A DNA stretch of 64,000 nucleotides from contig NZ_JBHSEC010000019.1 of the NCBI RefSeq assembly GCF_042651785.1, forward strand, positions 434,001 to 498,000. The letters are read 5' to 3'. This stretch comes from Chungangia koreensis. Lineage in GTDB: Bacteria > Bacillota > Bacilli > Bacillales_A > Planococcaceae. A model generated the notes under the pieces. The model did no database searches. It was not told the DNA's origin and was given only the letters and a program-made list of their open reading frames with translations. This document shows, piece after piece, positions 1-7,997 of this stretch. Both the position numbers and the translations under genes were made by a program. Positions within the stretch are counted from its first letter, which is position 1. Each line of letters opens with the position of its first letter.

Positions 1-535
1 GTTCCTTACCACCTTTTCCATAGCATCTCACAAATCCCATAGATAGATGCAAGTCTTCTGCATTCAAATGGATACATTCGCTGATCCGCATGCCACTTCC
101 ATATAACAGCTCCAACATCGCACGGTCTCGAACTCCTTGAGGTTTCCGAGTATCAGTCGTTGAGATTAAGGCATCCACTTCATCAACCGATAATACCCGT
201 GGAAGTTTTTGCTCAATTTTTGGTTGTTCCAGATGAATCGTCGGATCATGATCAATCATCTTTTCTCGAATCAGGAACTGATGGAACGAACGAATAGAGG
301 AAATATGCCGCGCTATAGTCCTGGCGGATTTCCCGCTATCCTTCAATTGTTGTAAGTGCCTTAAAATATGGGGACGGTCAATTTCAGTAAGCGACCCCAA
401 ACTCTCCTGCTTTTCGAGAAATTCGATATACTCCTTCAAATCCCGTTGATAAGAGGACAAAGTATTCGGTGAAAGCTGCCGCTCGACTTTTAGAAAATGA
501 ATATAATCAGATAGTGCAAATGAAGCTTCCTTCAT
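1..535 (-). CDS. xerD: XerD-type tyrosine recombinase, N-terminal part (cut by left edge)
   Basis: Tyrosine site-specific recombinase that, with its XerC-like partner, resolves chromosome dimers at the dif site. Only the first 178 codons are present; the gene runs off the left edge. The ATG at 535 follows GGAGG with a 9-base gap. Residues 1 to about 105 form the SAM-like core-binding domain. The catalytic domain then begins, with the first catalytic Arg in GSGMRISE (residue 150) and the GKGGKE loop at 173-178. The remaining catalytic His, Arg and Tyr residues lie outside the window. It sits downstream of fur, as in Bacillus subtilis (ripX/xerD). Distinction from XerC rests mainly on this neighbourhood. 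Confidence 0.93.
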   Translation of the reverse strand, partial: MKEASFALSDYIHFLKVERQLSPNTLSSYQRDLKEYIEFLEKQESLGSLTEIDRPHILRHLQQLKDSGKSARTIARHISSIRSFHQFLIREKMIDHDPTIHLEQPKIEQKLPRVLSVDEVDALISTTDTRKPQGVRDRAMLELLYGSGMRISECIHLNAEDLHLSMGFVRCYGKGGKE

Positions 536-550
536 CAGTTGGTACCTCCG

Positions 551-580
551 AAACAAAAAAGGATAGCTAAGTGCCATCCT
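551..580 (-). terminator. Rho-independent terminator after fur
   Basis: On the minus strand AGGATGGC pairs with GCTATCCT (560-567 with 573-580, one G-U pair) and is followed by a T-run. It lies between the fur stop codon and the xerD ribosome binding site, so xerD may have its own promoter or depend on read-through. Confidence 0.6.
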
Positions 581-602
581 AAGTTAGTTTTATTTGCTTA
601 CG

Positions 603-1055
603 TTAGTCATTGGTCTTTCCTTCTTGGCATCTCCAGCAAATTCCGTGAAATGTTAATCGATGATCTTTAATGATAAAGTTCCATCTTTTTTCAACTATTT
701 CTTCCACATCTTCTAAAAGATCTTCCTGGATTTCATCAACCGCTCCGCATTCAATACATACTAAATGGTGATGGAAATGGGCAGCACCCTCTTGTCGAAG
801 ATCGTACCTTGAAACCCCATCACCAAAGTTTATTTTATCGACCACTTTTAGCTCTGTTAGTAGCTCGAGTGTACGGTAGACTGTTGCCAAGCCGATTTCA
901 GGCGCCTTATCTTTGACTAAAAGGTAAACATCTTCCGCACTAAGATGGTCCTCTTCGTGCTCCAACAACACTCTTAATGTAGCTTCCCGTTGCGGCGTCA
1001 GTTTATAGCTTGCGGCATGTAGTTGTTTTTTGATTCGTTCCAAACGGCTTTCCAT
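603..1055 (-). CDS. fur: Ferric uptake regulator family protein Fur
   Basis: Fur-family metal-dependent DNA-binding repressor, 150 residues, the usual family length. The N-terminal winged helix covers about residues 1-85. It is followed by the dimerization domain with the metal-binding HFHHHLVCIECG segment (about 93-104), where the first CxxC zinc pair lies, and the C-terminal CWRC pair near the end. The ATG is preceded by AGGAGGG with a 6-base gap. The position between spoIIM and xerD matches B. subtilis fur (yqkL), which favours Fur over the paralogues PerR and Zur. Sequence alone cannot fully exclude those. Confidence 0.9.
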   Translation of the reverse strand: MESRLERIKKQLHAASYKLTPQREATLRVLLEHEEDHLSAEDVYLLVKDKAPEIGLATVYRTLELLTELKVVDKINFGDGVSRYDLRQEGAAHFHHHLVCIECGAVDEIQEDLLEDVEEIVEKRWNFIIKDHRLTFHGICWRCQEGKTND

Positions 1056-1080
1056 ATGACGCCCTCCTCAAACTGCTTCC

Positions 1081-1110
1081 ATTATATCAAAAGAGGGCTG
1101 AAATTTACAA
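1081..1110 (-). promoter_or_regulatory. Sigma-A type promoter of fur
   Basis: On the minus strand TTGTAA (1105-1110) and TATAAT (1081-1086) are separated by 18 bases and lie just upstream of the fur ribosome binding site. Hence fur can be transcribed separately from spoIIM. Confidence 0.65.
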
Positions 1111-1155
1111 GATAGAGAGAACGTTTTAAGAATGAATCTAATTTAATATTAATTC

Positions 1156-1680
1156 TTACAAAACAACCAATCGATATACCACAGTCTCAATAAGTGATAT
1201 TCCAATAGCCAGCCCGGCAATTACTATAAGTACTTTCTTCTGATTGAATTCAAAATTGCGATGCAAGAAAAAAGGAGGAGCAACTACTAAACAAAACAGT
1301 ATGAGCAGGAGTGAAACCATCAATTGAAATGGAAACCACCAAATCGCATATGGAACAATTGAACTTTGTTGCTCAATTAAAAAGCCGGATGTAAAACCAA
1401 AATAGACAGTCTTTCCAGTTCCTACAAGTAAAGTCAAAGGTGCAAGCCATCGATGTGTTGCAAAAAAGAGAATCAAGCCGATCAAAATAATGAGTGGTAG
1501 AAGTATTTTCCAAATCGGAAGCTCAGTTCCGAGGAAAACACGTTCATCAACAAGTTTCAATAATGCTACGGAAGTTTCGGCAGAAGTTTTTCGATAGAGC
1601 AGTACACCGCCTAAGTAACTAATGATTAAGATCACGAAGACATAAGCAACAAAATATGACCGGTTCAAGCTAAGCACCAA
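1156..1680 (-). CDS. spoIIM: SpoIIM-like stage II sporulation membrane protein
   Basis: Predicted polytopic membrane protein of up to 174 residues. Hydrophobic segments cover roughly residues 10-28, 57-75, 80-105, 117-140 and 150-170. A GFTSGFLIEQ stretch near residue 95 resembles the conserved core of SpoIIM, a partner of SpoIID and SpoIIP in peptidoglycan remodelling during engulfment. Its location between nudF and fur matches B. subtilis spoIIM. It is shorter than the B. subtilis protein (about 214 residues), mainly lacking the cytoplasmic N-terminus. The start is uncertain: TTG, GTG and another TTG lie within the first five codons after a GGAAGG element. Function is assigned from synteny plus topology. 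Confidence 0.72.
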   Translation of the reverse strand: MVLSLNRSYFVAYVFVILIISYLGGVLLYRKTSAETSVALLKLVDERVFLGTELPIWKILLPLIILIGLILFFATHRWLAPLTLLVGTGKTVYFGFTSGFLIEQQSSIVPYAIWWFPFQLMVSLLLILFCLVVAPPFFLHRNFEFNQKKVLIVIAGLAIGISLIETVVYRLVVL

Positions 1681-1750
1681 CCTTCCTTCTAGAGCTTGTC
1701 CATAAAAGCCCTTTTGTCAGTTAGAATAACTTATGCTTGTCCCCATCTAA

Positions 1751-2296
1751 TTATTTCTTTAAATACTGTTTCATCCATAAAACAGCAAAAGCCGTTTTTG
1801 CGTCATAAATCCTGCCATCAGCCATCATTTCCTCTGCCTCTTCTACCGAAATATCGATCATTTCAACAAATTCGTCGTCATCAGCAGGGGCTGATTCTTC
1901 TATTTTATACAGACCTGTTGCGCTATATATATGAATAATTTCATCAGCAAATCCAGGAGAAGTAGAAAACGAGGTAATATGCGTTAGTTCTTTGCAACCA
2001 AGACCGGTCTCCTCTTCAAGTTCTCTTAGAGCGGTCATCTCAGGTTTTTCACCCTGTTCCAACTTTCCAGCGGGTATTTCAATAATTGAACGCTCTAATG
2101 CTTTACGATATTGTTCAACCAGAATCATCGTTCCATGGTCAGTAATCGGGATGATTGCCACCGCTCCAGGATGTTTTACTATTTCGCGCTTAGAATGGTT
2201 ACCGTTTGGCAGAACCACTTCATCCACTTGAAGACTGATCACTTTTCCTTTGAAAATATGCTCCGTACCTATCGTCTTTTCTTCAAACTTCTTCAA
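1751..2296 (-). CDS. nudF: ADP-ribose pyrophosphatase (Nudix hydrolase) NudF
   Basis: Nudix hydrolase that splits ADP-ribose into AMP and ribose 5-phosphate. The chosen start is TTG at 2296, 6 bases after AAAGGGTG, which gives 181 residues beginning MKKFEEKTIG like B. subtilis NudF (YqkG). The open frame extends 66 codons further upstream but that part is unlike the family and overlaps the divergent reductase promoter region. The Nudix box is visible around residues 90-112 (GKLEQGEKP followed by RELEEETG). It lies upstream of spoIIM on the same strand, a conserved Bacillus arrangement. Confidence 0.92.
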   Translation of the reverse strand: MKKFEEKTIGTEHIFKGKVISLQVDEVVLPNGNHSKREIVKHPGAVAIIPITDHGTMILVEQYRKALERSIIEIPAGKLEQGEKPEMTALRELEEETGLGCKELTHITSFSTSPGFADEIIHIYSATGLYKIEESAPADDDEFVEMIDISVEEAEEMMADGRIYDAKTAFAVLWMKQYLKK

Positions 2297-2366
2297 GAAT
2301 AACACCCTTTCATTTGTCCAACCTTCTTCTTCCATTGTACCATTGAGGAAATAGGAGGTGCATGAT

Positions 2367-3266
2367 ATGAAGTATCGTGAATTAGGACATAGCGGATGTG
2401 CAATTTCTGAAATCTCTTTAGGATGCATGTCGCTCCCTTCTTCAGCTAAGGAAGTGCAAAACATCATTGATGCAGCTCTCGATTTCGGCATCAATTATTT
2501 TGATACCGCGGACTTGTATGACCGCGGCCAAAACGAGGAATTGGTTGGCAAAGCATTAAAGCACGTCAGGGATCAAGTCATCATCGCAACGAAAGTAGGA
2601 AACCGGTGGTTTGAAGGTAAAGAAGGCTGGCAATGGGATGCCTCTAAAGAATATATTGAAACTGCCGTAAAAGACAGTTTAAGTAGACTCGGCACGGACT
2701 ATATCGATTTCTATCAATTGCATGGCGGAACGATGGAAGATGAGTTAGAAGAAGTTGTCGATGTCTTTGAAAAACTGAAAAAAGAAGGATTGATCCGTCA
2801 CTATGGAATTTCTTCTATCCGTCCAAATGTAATACGACGGTTTTTGAAAAACGGTAATCCATCTTCTGTTATGATGCAATATAGCTTACTGGATCGTCGT
2901 CCAGAGGAATGGCTTACTATGATTCAGGAAAATGGTGCATCTGTCGTCGCAAGGGGATCTTTGGCTAAAGGATTATTGACGGCTGAGTGGACACGTCGAT
3001 TGGATGGGGATAAATACCTTTCATATTCCAATGCCGAACTTAAAACGACCTTAGAGAATCTGAATGGACTATCTGCACCAATCCACAGTATCGCCCTGCA
3101 CTATGTATTAAATCAATCTGCTATTGCGTCCTGTGTAACAGGAGCAAGTTCAACGGAACAATTAGCAGAAACGATGAACGCATACAATCAGATGGTTCCG
3201 GAGGATATCCTATTGAGGGCAGCTGATCTTTCCAAAACGGAAACTTATCAGCAGCATCGGGAATAA
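2367..3266 (+). CDS. yqkF: Aldo/keto reductase family oxidoreductase (YqkF-like)
   Basis: NAD(P)H-dependent aldo/keto reductase, 299 residues, folding as a TIM barrel. Catalytic tetrad features are visible: Asp and Tyr in FDTADLYDRG (about residues 47-56), a Lys in ATKVGNR, and His in YQLHGG. The ATG at 2367 is preferred over an upstream in-frame GTG because AGGAGG lies 8 bases before it. The substrate is unknown. It is divergent from nudF, with convergent yqkE downstream, as in the B. subtilis nudF-yqkF-yqkE neighbourhood. Confidence 0.9.
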   Translation: MKYRELGHSGCAISEISLGCMSLPSSAKEVQNIIDAALDFGINYFDTADLYDRGQNEELVGKALKHVRDQVIIATKVGNRWFEGKEGWQWDASKEYIETAVKDSLSRLGTDYIDFYQLHGGTMEDELEEVVDVFEKLKKEGLIRHYGISSIRPNVIRRFLKNGNPSSVMMQYSLLDRRPEEWLTMIQENGASVVARGSLAKGLLTAEWTRRLDGDKYLSYSNAELKTTLENLNGLSAPIHSIALHYVLNQSAIASCVTGASSTEQLAETMNAYNQMVPEDILLRAADLSKTETYQQHRE

Positions 3267-3270
3267 CGCA

Positions 3271-3307
3271 AGAGAGCCGGTTGAAATTCATATTCAACCG
3301 GCTCTCT
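3271..3307. terminator. Bidirectional terminator between yqkF and yqkE
   Basis: A perfect 15-bp stem (3271-3285 with 3293-3307, 7-base loop) lies between two convergent genes, with A and T rich flanks. It can serve both directions. Confidence 0.8.
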
Positions 3308-3309
3308 TC

Positions 3310-3561
3310 TTAATCAAACTTTTTCCCATCGAAACCATACTCACCAAGCAGTTCTTCAAACGATTTGTTCTTCTCCCGCTGCTTACGTTCGTAGGCAAGA
3401 CGGGCCAGTCGTTCTTCCTCTTTTTTCTGCTCGACCGCCTCTAAATCCTTTTTTGCGGATTTTAGCTTGGCCAATACATTACCGTCCAACTGATCTGAAA
3501 GTGTCGGACGATGATTGTCTTCTTTCGGCTTAACAGTTGTAGCTTTTCTCTTTTTTGCCAT
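3310..3561 (-). CDS. yqkE: YqkE family small protein (DUF3886)
   Basis: Small, highly charged 83-residue protein starting MAKKRKATTVK, with a long Lys/Glu-rich predicted helix or coiled coil over about residues 30-70. It matches the length, composition and position of B. subtilis YqkE. No function is known. The start lies 11 bases after the thiolase stop codon on the same strand, so the two are probably co-transcribed here. Confidence 0.85.
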   Translation of the reverse strand: MAKKRKATTVKPKEDNHRPTLSDQLDGNVLAKLKSAKKDLEAVEQKKEEERLARLAYERKQREKNKSFEELLGEYGFDGKKFD

Positions 3562-3572
3562 TTTGATCTTCC

Positions 3573-4754
3573 TTATCGTTTAACGATCGTAGCAACACCT
3601 TGTCCGCCACCGATGCATAGTGTAGCAAGACCAGACTTTGCATCACGCTTTTCCATTTCATGAAGCAATGTCACAAATATACGAGCTCCACTTGCACCAA
3701 TAGGGTGACCAAGGGCAATAGCGCCGCCGTTTACATTTAAAATATCGTGGTTAAATTTCAATTCACGGTCAACAGCAAGTGATTGAGCGGCAAACGCCTC
3801 GTTTGCTTCAATCAACTCAATCTCGGATAGATCTATTCCGGATTTATTTAATACTTTCTTGACCGCTTGTACTGGTCCTATTCCCATGATAGATGGATCG
3901 ACACCAGCACTTGCATTTGCAACAATAGTCGCAAGCGGCTTCAAACCAAGTTCATCCGCTTTTTCTTTGGACATTACTACAACTGCTGCTGCACCGTCGT
4001 TAATCCCGGATGCATTCCCAGCTGTAACACTTCCATCTTTTTTGAACGCAGGACGTAATTTGCCAAGTTTTTCAGCTGTTGTCCCCGCTTTCACATATTC
4101 ATCGGTATCGAAAACGATAGGGTCACCTTTCCGTTGTGGAATTTCAATAGGAATGATTTCATCCTTGAACTTTCCTTCTTCGATTGCCGCAGCTGCACGC
4201 TCTTGTGAACGGGCTGAAAATTGATCCTGCTCTTCTCGTGAAAGTGAATACGCATCACATAGATTTTCAGCAGTAATTCCCATATGATAATCGTTAAATG
4301 CACACCATAAGCCATCGCTGATCATACTATCAACGACTTTCTGATCGCCCATCCGGAAACCTTCGCGAGCATTTTTCAATAAGTATGGTGCCTGGCTCAT
4401 ATTCTCCATTCCACCAGCAACGACGATGTCGGCATCGCCTGCGACAATTGCCTGAGCAGCTAAATGAACCGCTTTCAGACCAGAACCGCAAACTTTATTT
4501 ATGGTCATTGCAGATACTGCATGAGGAAGTCCTGCCATGATCGATGCTTGACGCGCAGGGTTTTGTCCTAGACCAGCTTGTAAAACATTTCCCATGATTA
4601 CTTCATCAACTTGTGCAGGTTCTACTCCAGCTCTTTTCAGAGATTCTTTAATTACCTCAGCCCCTAATTTTGTAGCCGGGATATCTTTTAATGAACCCAT
4701 GAATGATCCGATTGCTGTACGGACCGCACTTACAACAACAACTTCTTTCGTCAT
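3573..4754 (-). CDS. Acetyl-CoA C-acetyltransferase (biosynthetic-type thiolase)
   Basis: Thiolase of 393 residues that condenses two acetyl-CoA to acetoacetyl-CoA or the reverse. The nucleophilic Cys is in NKVCGSGLKAVH (about residue 88). The C-terminal catalytic His is in GGAIALGHPIGASGAR (about 348) and the second Cys in CIGGGQG (about 378). The ATG is preceded by GGGAGGATTCG. It is divergent from an HMG-CoA lyase, which suggests a shared role in leucine or acetoacetate metabolism. This thiolase and lyase pair separates yqkE from yqkD, genes that are close together in B. subtilis. Confidence 0.93.
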   Translation of the reverse strand: MTKEVVVVSAVRTAIGSFMGSLKDIPATKLGAEVIKESLKRAGVEPAQVDEVIMGNVLQAGLGQNPARQASIMAGLPHAVSAMTINKVCGSGLKAVHLAAQAIVAGDADIVVAGGMENMSQAPYLLKNAREGFRMGDQKVVDSMISDGLWCAFNDYHMGITAENLCDAYSLSREEQDQFSARSQERAAAAIEEGKFKDEIIPIEIPQRKGDPIVFDTDEYVKAGTTAEKLGKLRPAFKKDGSVTAGNASGINDGAAAVVVMSKEKADELGLKPLATIVANASAGVDPSIMGIGPVQAVKKVLNKSGIDLSEIELIEANEAFAAQSLAVDRELKFNHDILNVNGGAIALGHPIGASGARIFVTLLHEMEKRDAKSGLATLCIGGGQGVATIVKR

Positions 4755-4787
4755 TGTACGAATCCTCCCTTTCCCCTATCTCATTTA

Positions 4788-4817
4788 TTGCTAAAACACT
4801 CATCCCATCATTAGAAT
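4788..4817 (+). promoter_or_regulatory. Probable sigma-A promoter of the HMG-CoA lyase gene
   Basis: TTGCTA (4788-4793) and TAGAAT (4812-4817) are 18 bases apart, ending about 20 bases before the lyase start codon at 4839. The close spacing to the start codon makes this a moderate call. Confidence 0.45.
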
Positions 4818-4838
4818 AGTATATTAGGAGGGGATGTT

Positions 4839-5735
4839 ATGTTTATTTTACCAAAGAAAGCGACAATTATCGAGGTCGGACCACGTGATGGACTTCAAAA
4901 TGAATCGATGATCGTACCGCCAGATGTTAAAGTCAGATTTATCGAAGCACTACAGCAAAGCGGGATTACGGAAATGGAAATCACATCGTTTGTTTCACCG
5001 AAATGGGTGCCACAAATGGCTGATGCCGTGCAAATCGTGTCTGAATCTCCAAAGAACGGAAGACAGATTGTACTGACTCCCAATGAAAAAGGTGTGGTAA
5101 GGGCTTTAGAATCAGGAGCAAATAGCGTGGCAGTGTTTGTCGGAGTAAGTGATTCGTTTAATAAGAAAAATATAAATAAAACTACAGCAGAAAGTATGCA
5201 TGAGCTGAAACCAATTGTGGAACAGCTAAAGAAAGATGGAGTTTTTGTAAGAGCTTGTATTTCCACTGCTTTCTACTGCCCTTTTGAAGGGAAGATAAAC
5301 AAAGAAAGCACATTGGCGATCTGCGAAGAATTCACGTCCTGGGGAGTCGATGAGCTAAGCGTTGCAGACACGATCGGAATGGCAGATCCGGTAGAAAGCT
5401 ATGAGCTTTTCTCTTATCTCAAGGAAGAGTTATCAGAAACCGTTCTTTTAACAGCCCATTTCCACGACACACGCAAAATGGCGCTTGCTAATATTTTCGC
5501 CTCGCTACAAGCAGGAATCGACCGTTTTGATACTTCTGCAGGCGGGTTGGGCGGATGCCCATTTGCACCTGGTGCTACCGGTAATGTTGCGACAGAAGAT
5601 GTCGTCCATATGCTACATCATATGGACATAGATACCGGCATTGATATTAATAAATTGTGTGAAGCTATTGACCTGATTGCCGGATACGTCTCAAAACCGA
5701 TTGAATCGGGTATGTATCGTTTATATAAACAATAA
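4839..5735 (+). CDS. Hydroxymethylglutaryl-CoA lyase
   Basis: Class I aldolase-like lyase (298 residues) that cleaves HMG-CoA to acetyl-CoA and acetoacetate, the last step of leucine breakdown. The HMGL-like TIM barrel opens with EVGPRDGLQNE (about residues 12-22), which holds metal and substrate ligands. The family signature GGLGGCPFAPGATGN with its catalytic Cys is near residues 230-244. The divergent thiolase could use the acetoacetate after activation. A strong AGGAGGGG precedes the ATG. Related families such as citramalate synthase are longer, so the assignment is good. Confidence 0.92.
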   Translation: MFILPKKATIIEVGPRDGLQNESMIVPPDVKVRFIEALQQSGITEMEITSFVSPKWVPQMADAVQIVSESPKNGRQIVLTPNEKGVVRALESGANSVAVFVGVSDSFNKKNINKTTAESMHELKPIVEQLKKDGVFVRACISTAFYCPFEGKINKESTLAICEEFTSWGVDELSVADTIGMADPVESYELFSYLKEELSETVLLTAHFHDTRKMALANIFASLQAGIDRFDTSAGGLGGCPFAPGATGNVATEDVVHMLHHMDIDTGIDINKLCEAIDLIAGYVSKPIESGMYRLYKQ

Positions 5736-5750
5736 GCTGGAGGGGGTCAT

Positions 5751-6689
5751 ATGAAACGCCGCCGAGTCCTTTGGATCACCACAATTGCGTCGAGTGCCAT
5801 GACAGCCTTGACAACGATTGCGGGCTTCGCTTTGACGAACCGCATGATGTACATGAAAAAGAAGGATGATCAATTCATATTGGACCGGGAAACAAAAGCA
5901 AAACGATTCGACCAGAATTGGTATGCCTCTGTTCCCATGGACGACCAATGGATTGAATCACCGAATGGTTATTCGATTAAAGCCGTATTTTTGAAACCGT
6001 TGGAGACGAATAATTTCGTCATTATTTGCCACGGGGTAACCGAAAATAAAATCAATTCGATCAAATATGCACGTCTCTTTGAGCGGCTTGGTTTCAACTC
6101 CGTAATTTACGATGCAAGACGACATGGAGACTCGGGGGGGAAAACAACCAGCTTTGGTTTTTATGAAAAAATAGATTTGAAGGCGGTTGCGGATGCAGTA
6201 AGGGAACATGTAAATGATGAAAATGCAATCATCGGCATTCACGGAGAATCCATGGGTGCTGCTACTACCCTTCTATATGCGGGGTCGCTGAAGGATGAAG
6301 CCGATTTTTACGTGGTCGATTGCCCATTCTCCGATTTTACGGAGCAACTCCTGTACTTAATGAAAAAGGAAACGCCCCTTCGTACAAGCCTTGCGATTAA
6401 ATTAGCGGACTTCTTTCTGAAATTTAGAGATGGCTATTCGATCCGTTCAGTATCTCCGAAAGAAGCGGTTCAGCACATCGAAAAGCCCGTGTTATTCATC
6501 CATAGCTTGGAAGATGATTTTATCCTGCCTGACATGACGAAGGAATTATACGAATTAAAGAACGGTCCGAAGCAATTGAAGCTATTCGAAAAAGGACCTC
6601 ACGCACAATCCTTTAACCAAAATCCTATGGAATACGAAAAGGTAGTCACAGACTTTCTAAAAGAATACGGTTATATTAGACCAAAATGA
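5751..6689 (+). CDS. yqkD: Membrane-anchored alpha/beta hydrolase (YqkD-like)
   Basis: Alpha/beta hydrolase of 312 residues with a short N-terminal hydrophobic anchor (about 8-28). The nucleophile elbow GESMGAA is near residue 165, the oxyanion-hole segment ICHGVTEN near 87, and the likely catalytic Asp (SLEDDF) and His (GPHAQS) are in the C-terminal part. It matches YqkD of B. subtilis in layout; the substrate is unknown. It starts 15 bases after the lyase stop codon with GGAGGGGG in the gap, so co-transcription with the lyase is likely. A terminator follows directly. Confidence 0.88.
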   Translation: MKRRRVLWITTIASSAMTALTTIAGFALTNRMMYMKKKDDQFILDRETKAKRFDQNWYASVPMDDQWIESPNGYSIKAVFLKPLETNNFVIICHGVTENKINSIKYARLFERLGFNSVIYDARRHGDSGGKTTSFGFYEKIDLKAVADAVREHVNDENAIIGIHGESMGAATTLLYAGSLKDEADFYVVDCPFSDFTEQLLYLMKKETPLRTSLAIKLADFFLKFRDGYSIRSVSPKEAVQHIEKPVLFIHSLEDDFILPDMTKELYELKNGPKQLKLFEKGPHAQSFNQNPMEYEKVVTDFLKEYGYIRPK

Positions 6690-6716
6690 AAACAGCACCC
6701 AATGGAGTGCTGTTTT
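6689..6716. terminator. Terminator between yqkD and yneF
   Basis: AAAACAGCAC pairs with GTGCTGTTTT (6689-6698 with 6707-6716). The T-run on one strand and A-run on the other let it act for both convergent genes. Confidence 0.75.
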
Positions 6717-6717
6717 C

Positions 6718-6939
6718 TTATTTTCCGCCCATTTTGTTCATTTGAGCCATCATTTGGTTGATTTTCTTTTGGGATGGGGTCATACCCATTTGTGCCATCA
6801 TCATGCGAAGCATTTGTTCATTGATCGGCGGATTATCTTTCAAATATTTCATCATATATTGACGGGCTGCAAAGAAGCCAATTGCAACGCCAGCGATTAA
6901 CGCTACGACAATCAATAAAATCCAAACCCAATTATCCAT
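6718..6939 (-). CDS. yneF: UPF0154 membrane protein YneF
   Basis: Small 73-residue protein with one N-terminal transmembrane helix (about residues 4-24, WVWILLIVVALIAGVAIGFF) and a Met/Gln-rich cytoplasmic tail containing NPPINEQMLRMMMAQMG, typical of the YneF (UPF0154) family. Its function is unknown. The order tkt, sirA, yneF on one strand matches B. subtilis tkt-yneE(sirA)-yneF. The ATG follows GAGGAGG. Confidence 0.9.
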   Translation of the reverse strand: MDNWVWILLIVVALIAGVAIGFFAARQYMMKYLKDNPPINEQMLRMMMAQMGMTPSQKKINQMMAQMNKMGGK

Positions 6940-7023
6940 TATCTGTAGTCCTCCTCTTACTTGTCTATTAGAAGTTTACTGCACAATAGAGGATTTTACA
7001 ACAATAGAATCGGTTTTGTCCCA

Positions 7024-7485
7024 TTAGACGGTTCTCACTTCTCGCATGTATTGCATGCTTACTTGTTCTGATTTCACAGGCTTCAACCAACCGCATTCAT
7101 GCTCATCATCCATGACCGCAAAGAAAGAACTACTGACATTGGACAAACTCACAAACAGGTCCAAATCAAGCATACGAGACCCATTGCATGTTGCTTCGAG
7201 ATGCAATGGATGAATCTCGATGGTGATATCCCCTTTAATGGGATGGGAAAGTTCAAAGCTCCCCGTTTTCTTGATAATCGAAGGAAACAGATTCCCCATT
7301 TTCTGCATGATTGCTTGGTCAATCAGAGTAGGATCGATTGGTTCACATAGATAGTCTATTTCACGAGAAGATGTACCTACTTTTAAGGTTCCTTTCCCAT
7401 TCAACAATTCAAAAAGAAGATGTTCCCTGCCGATGATGAACGGTTGGTAGTCGGATTTAATTTCAAAAATTGAGTACGTTCGCAT
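7024..7485 (-). CDS. sirA: Sporulation inhibitor of replication SirA
   Basis: SirA-type protein of 153 residues. In B. subtilis, SirA (YneE) is made under Spo0A control and binds domain I of DnaA to block new rounds of replication during sporulation. The N-terminal YSIFEIKSDYQPFIIGRE followed by a hydrophobic LLFELL segment matches the family pattern, and the position between tkt and yneF fits. The ATG at 7485 is chosen because GGGGGGAG lies 5 bases upstream; an in-frame ATG nine codons earlier lacks a ribosome binding site. The upstream region carries Spo0A-box-like sequences. Confidence 0.82.
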   Translation of the reverse strand: MRTYSIFEIKSDYQPFIIGREHLLFELLNGKGTLKVGTSSREIDYLCEPIDPTLIDQAIMQKMGNLFPSIIKKTGSFELSHPIKGDITIEIHPLHLEATCNGSRMLDLDLFVSLSNVSSSFFAVMDDEHECGWLKPVKSEQVSMQYMREVRTV

Positions 7486-7510
7486 GAAAACTCCCCCCAG
7501 CTTTTCTATC

Positions 7511-7577
7511 ATCTTACTAAACTTAATAGAAGAAGTTTGTCAAACGGAGGAAGGAATAAGGCACTATTTTTGTCGAA
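7511..7577 (-). promoter_or_regulatory. Spo0A-type promoter region of sirA
   Basis: A perfect 0A-box core TGTCGAA lies at 7571-7577. A one-mismatch box (TGTCAAA, 7538-7544) overlaps a TTGACA -35 on the minus strand (7538-7543). A TAAGAT -10 (minus strand, 7511-7516) lies 21 bases downstream, a long spacer like that of Spo0A-activated sigma-A promoters such as spoIIG. Confidence 0.55.
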
Positions 7578-7670
7578 ACCGAAAAAGATCAGTTGCAAAA
7601 TAAAGATATCCCAGACCTTAAATACTGTAGATAAGATTGATTTTTAATAACTGTAGATTTATAAGAAAAT

Positions 7671-7905
7671 AGCAGTACCCGCCACTTCGCTTTCCGTGGG
7701 CTTAGGCCAACAGGATGTTGGTCACAAAGGCGTTTCCGCAGGACGCGGCGGCCTTAGCCTTTGTTCATTAACTGAACGTCACTTCGTTCCTGCGGGGTCT
7801 TCAGCTCAAGCTATTCCCACAGGACATTGTAATAGCTTCCTCGAAAAGACACCGCACGAAGGAAATGCGAAGCATTTTCGAGGAGTCTTCGTGGCGAGCA
7901 CTGCT
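7671..7905 (+). repeat. GC-rich structured repeat, copy A
   Basis: A 235-bp noncoding element with near-perfect 15-bp terminal inverted repeats (AGCAGTACCCGCCAC at 7671-7685, GTGGCGAGCACTGCT at 7891-7905). Inside are hairpins CCAAC-AGGAT-GTTGG (7707-7721), CCGC-AGGAC-GCGG (7736-7748) and a longer one with AGGAC in its loop (7809-7837). It is homologous to copy B and, in reverse orientation, to copies C and D. Compared with B it carries an extra segment of about 60 bp that holds its own hairpin (CCTCGAAAA with TTTTCGAGG). Confidence 0.85.
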
Positions 7906-7997
7906 TGATATACAAACATGAACAAAGGAGAGTCCTAATACTCCCATTCAGAAATGAAATTTACTTGTTTTAATCACTTATTTAAAGTAGAGATAAA

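Noticed and set aside
5958..6242. Frame antisense to yqkD
   Set aside because: It lies entirely within a well-supported hydrolase gene; no independent evidence.
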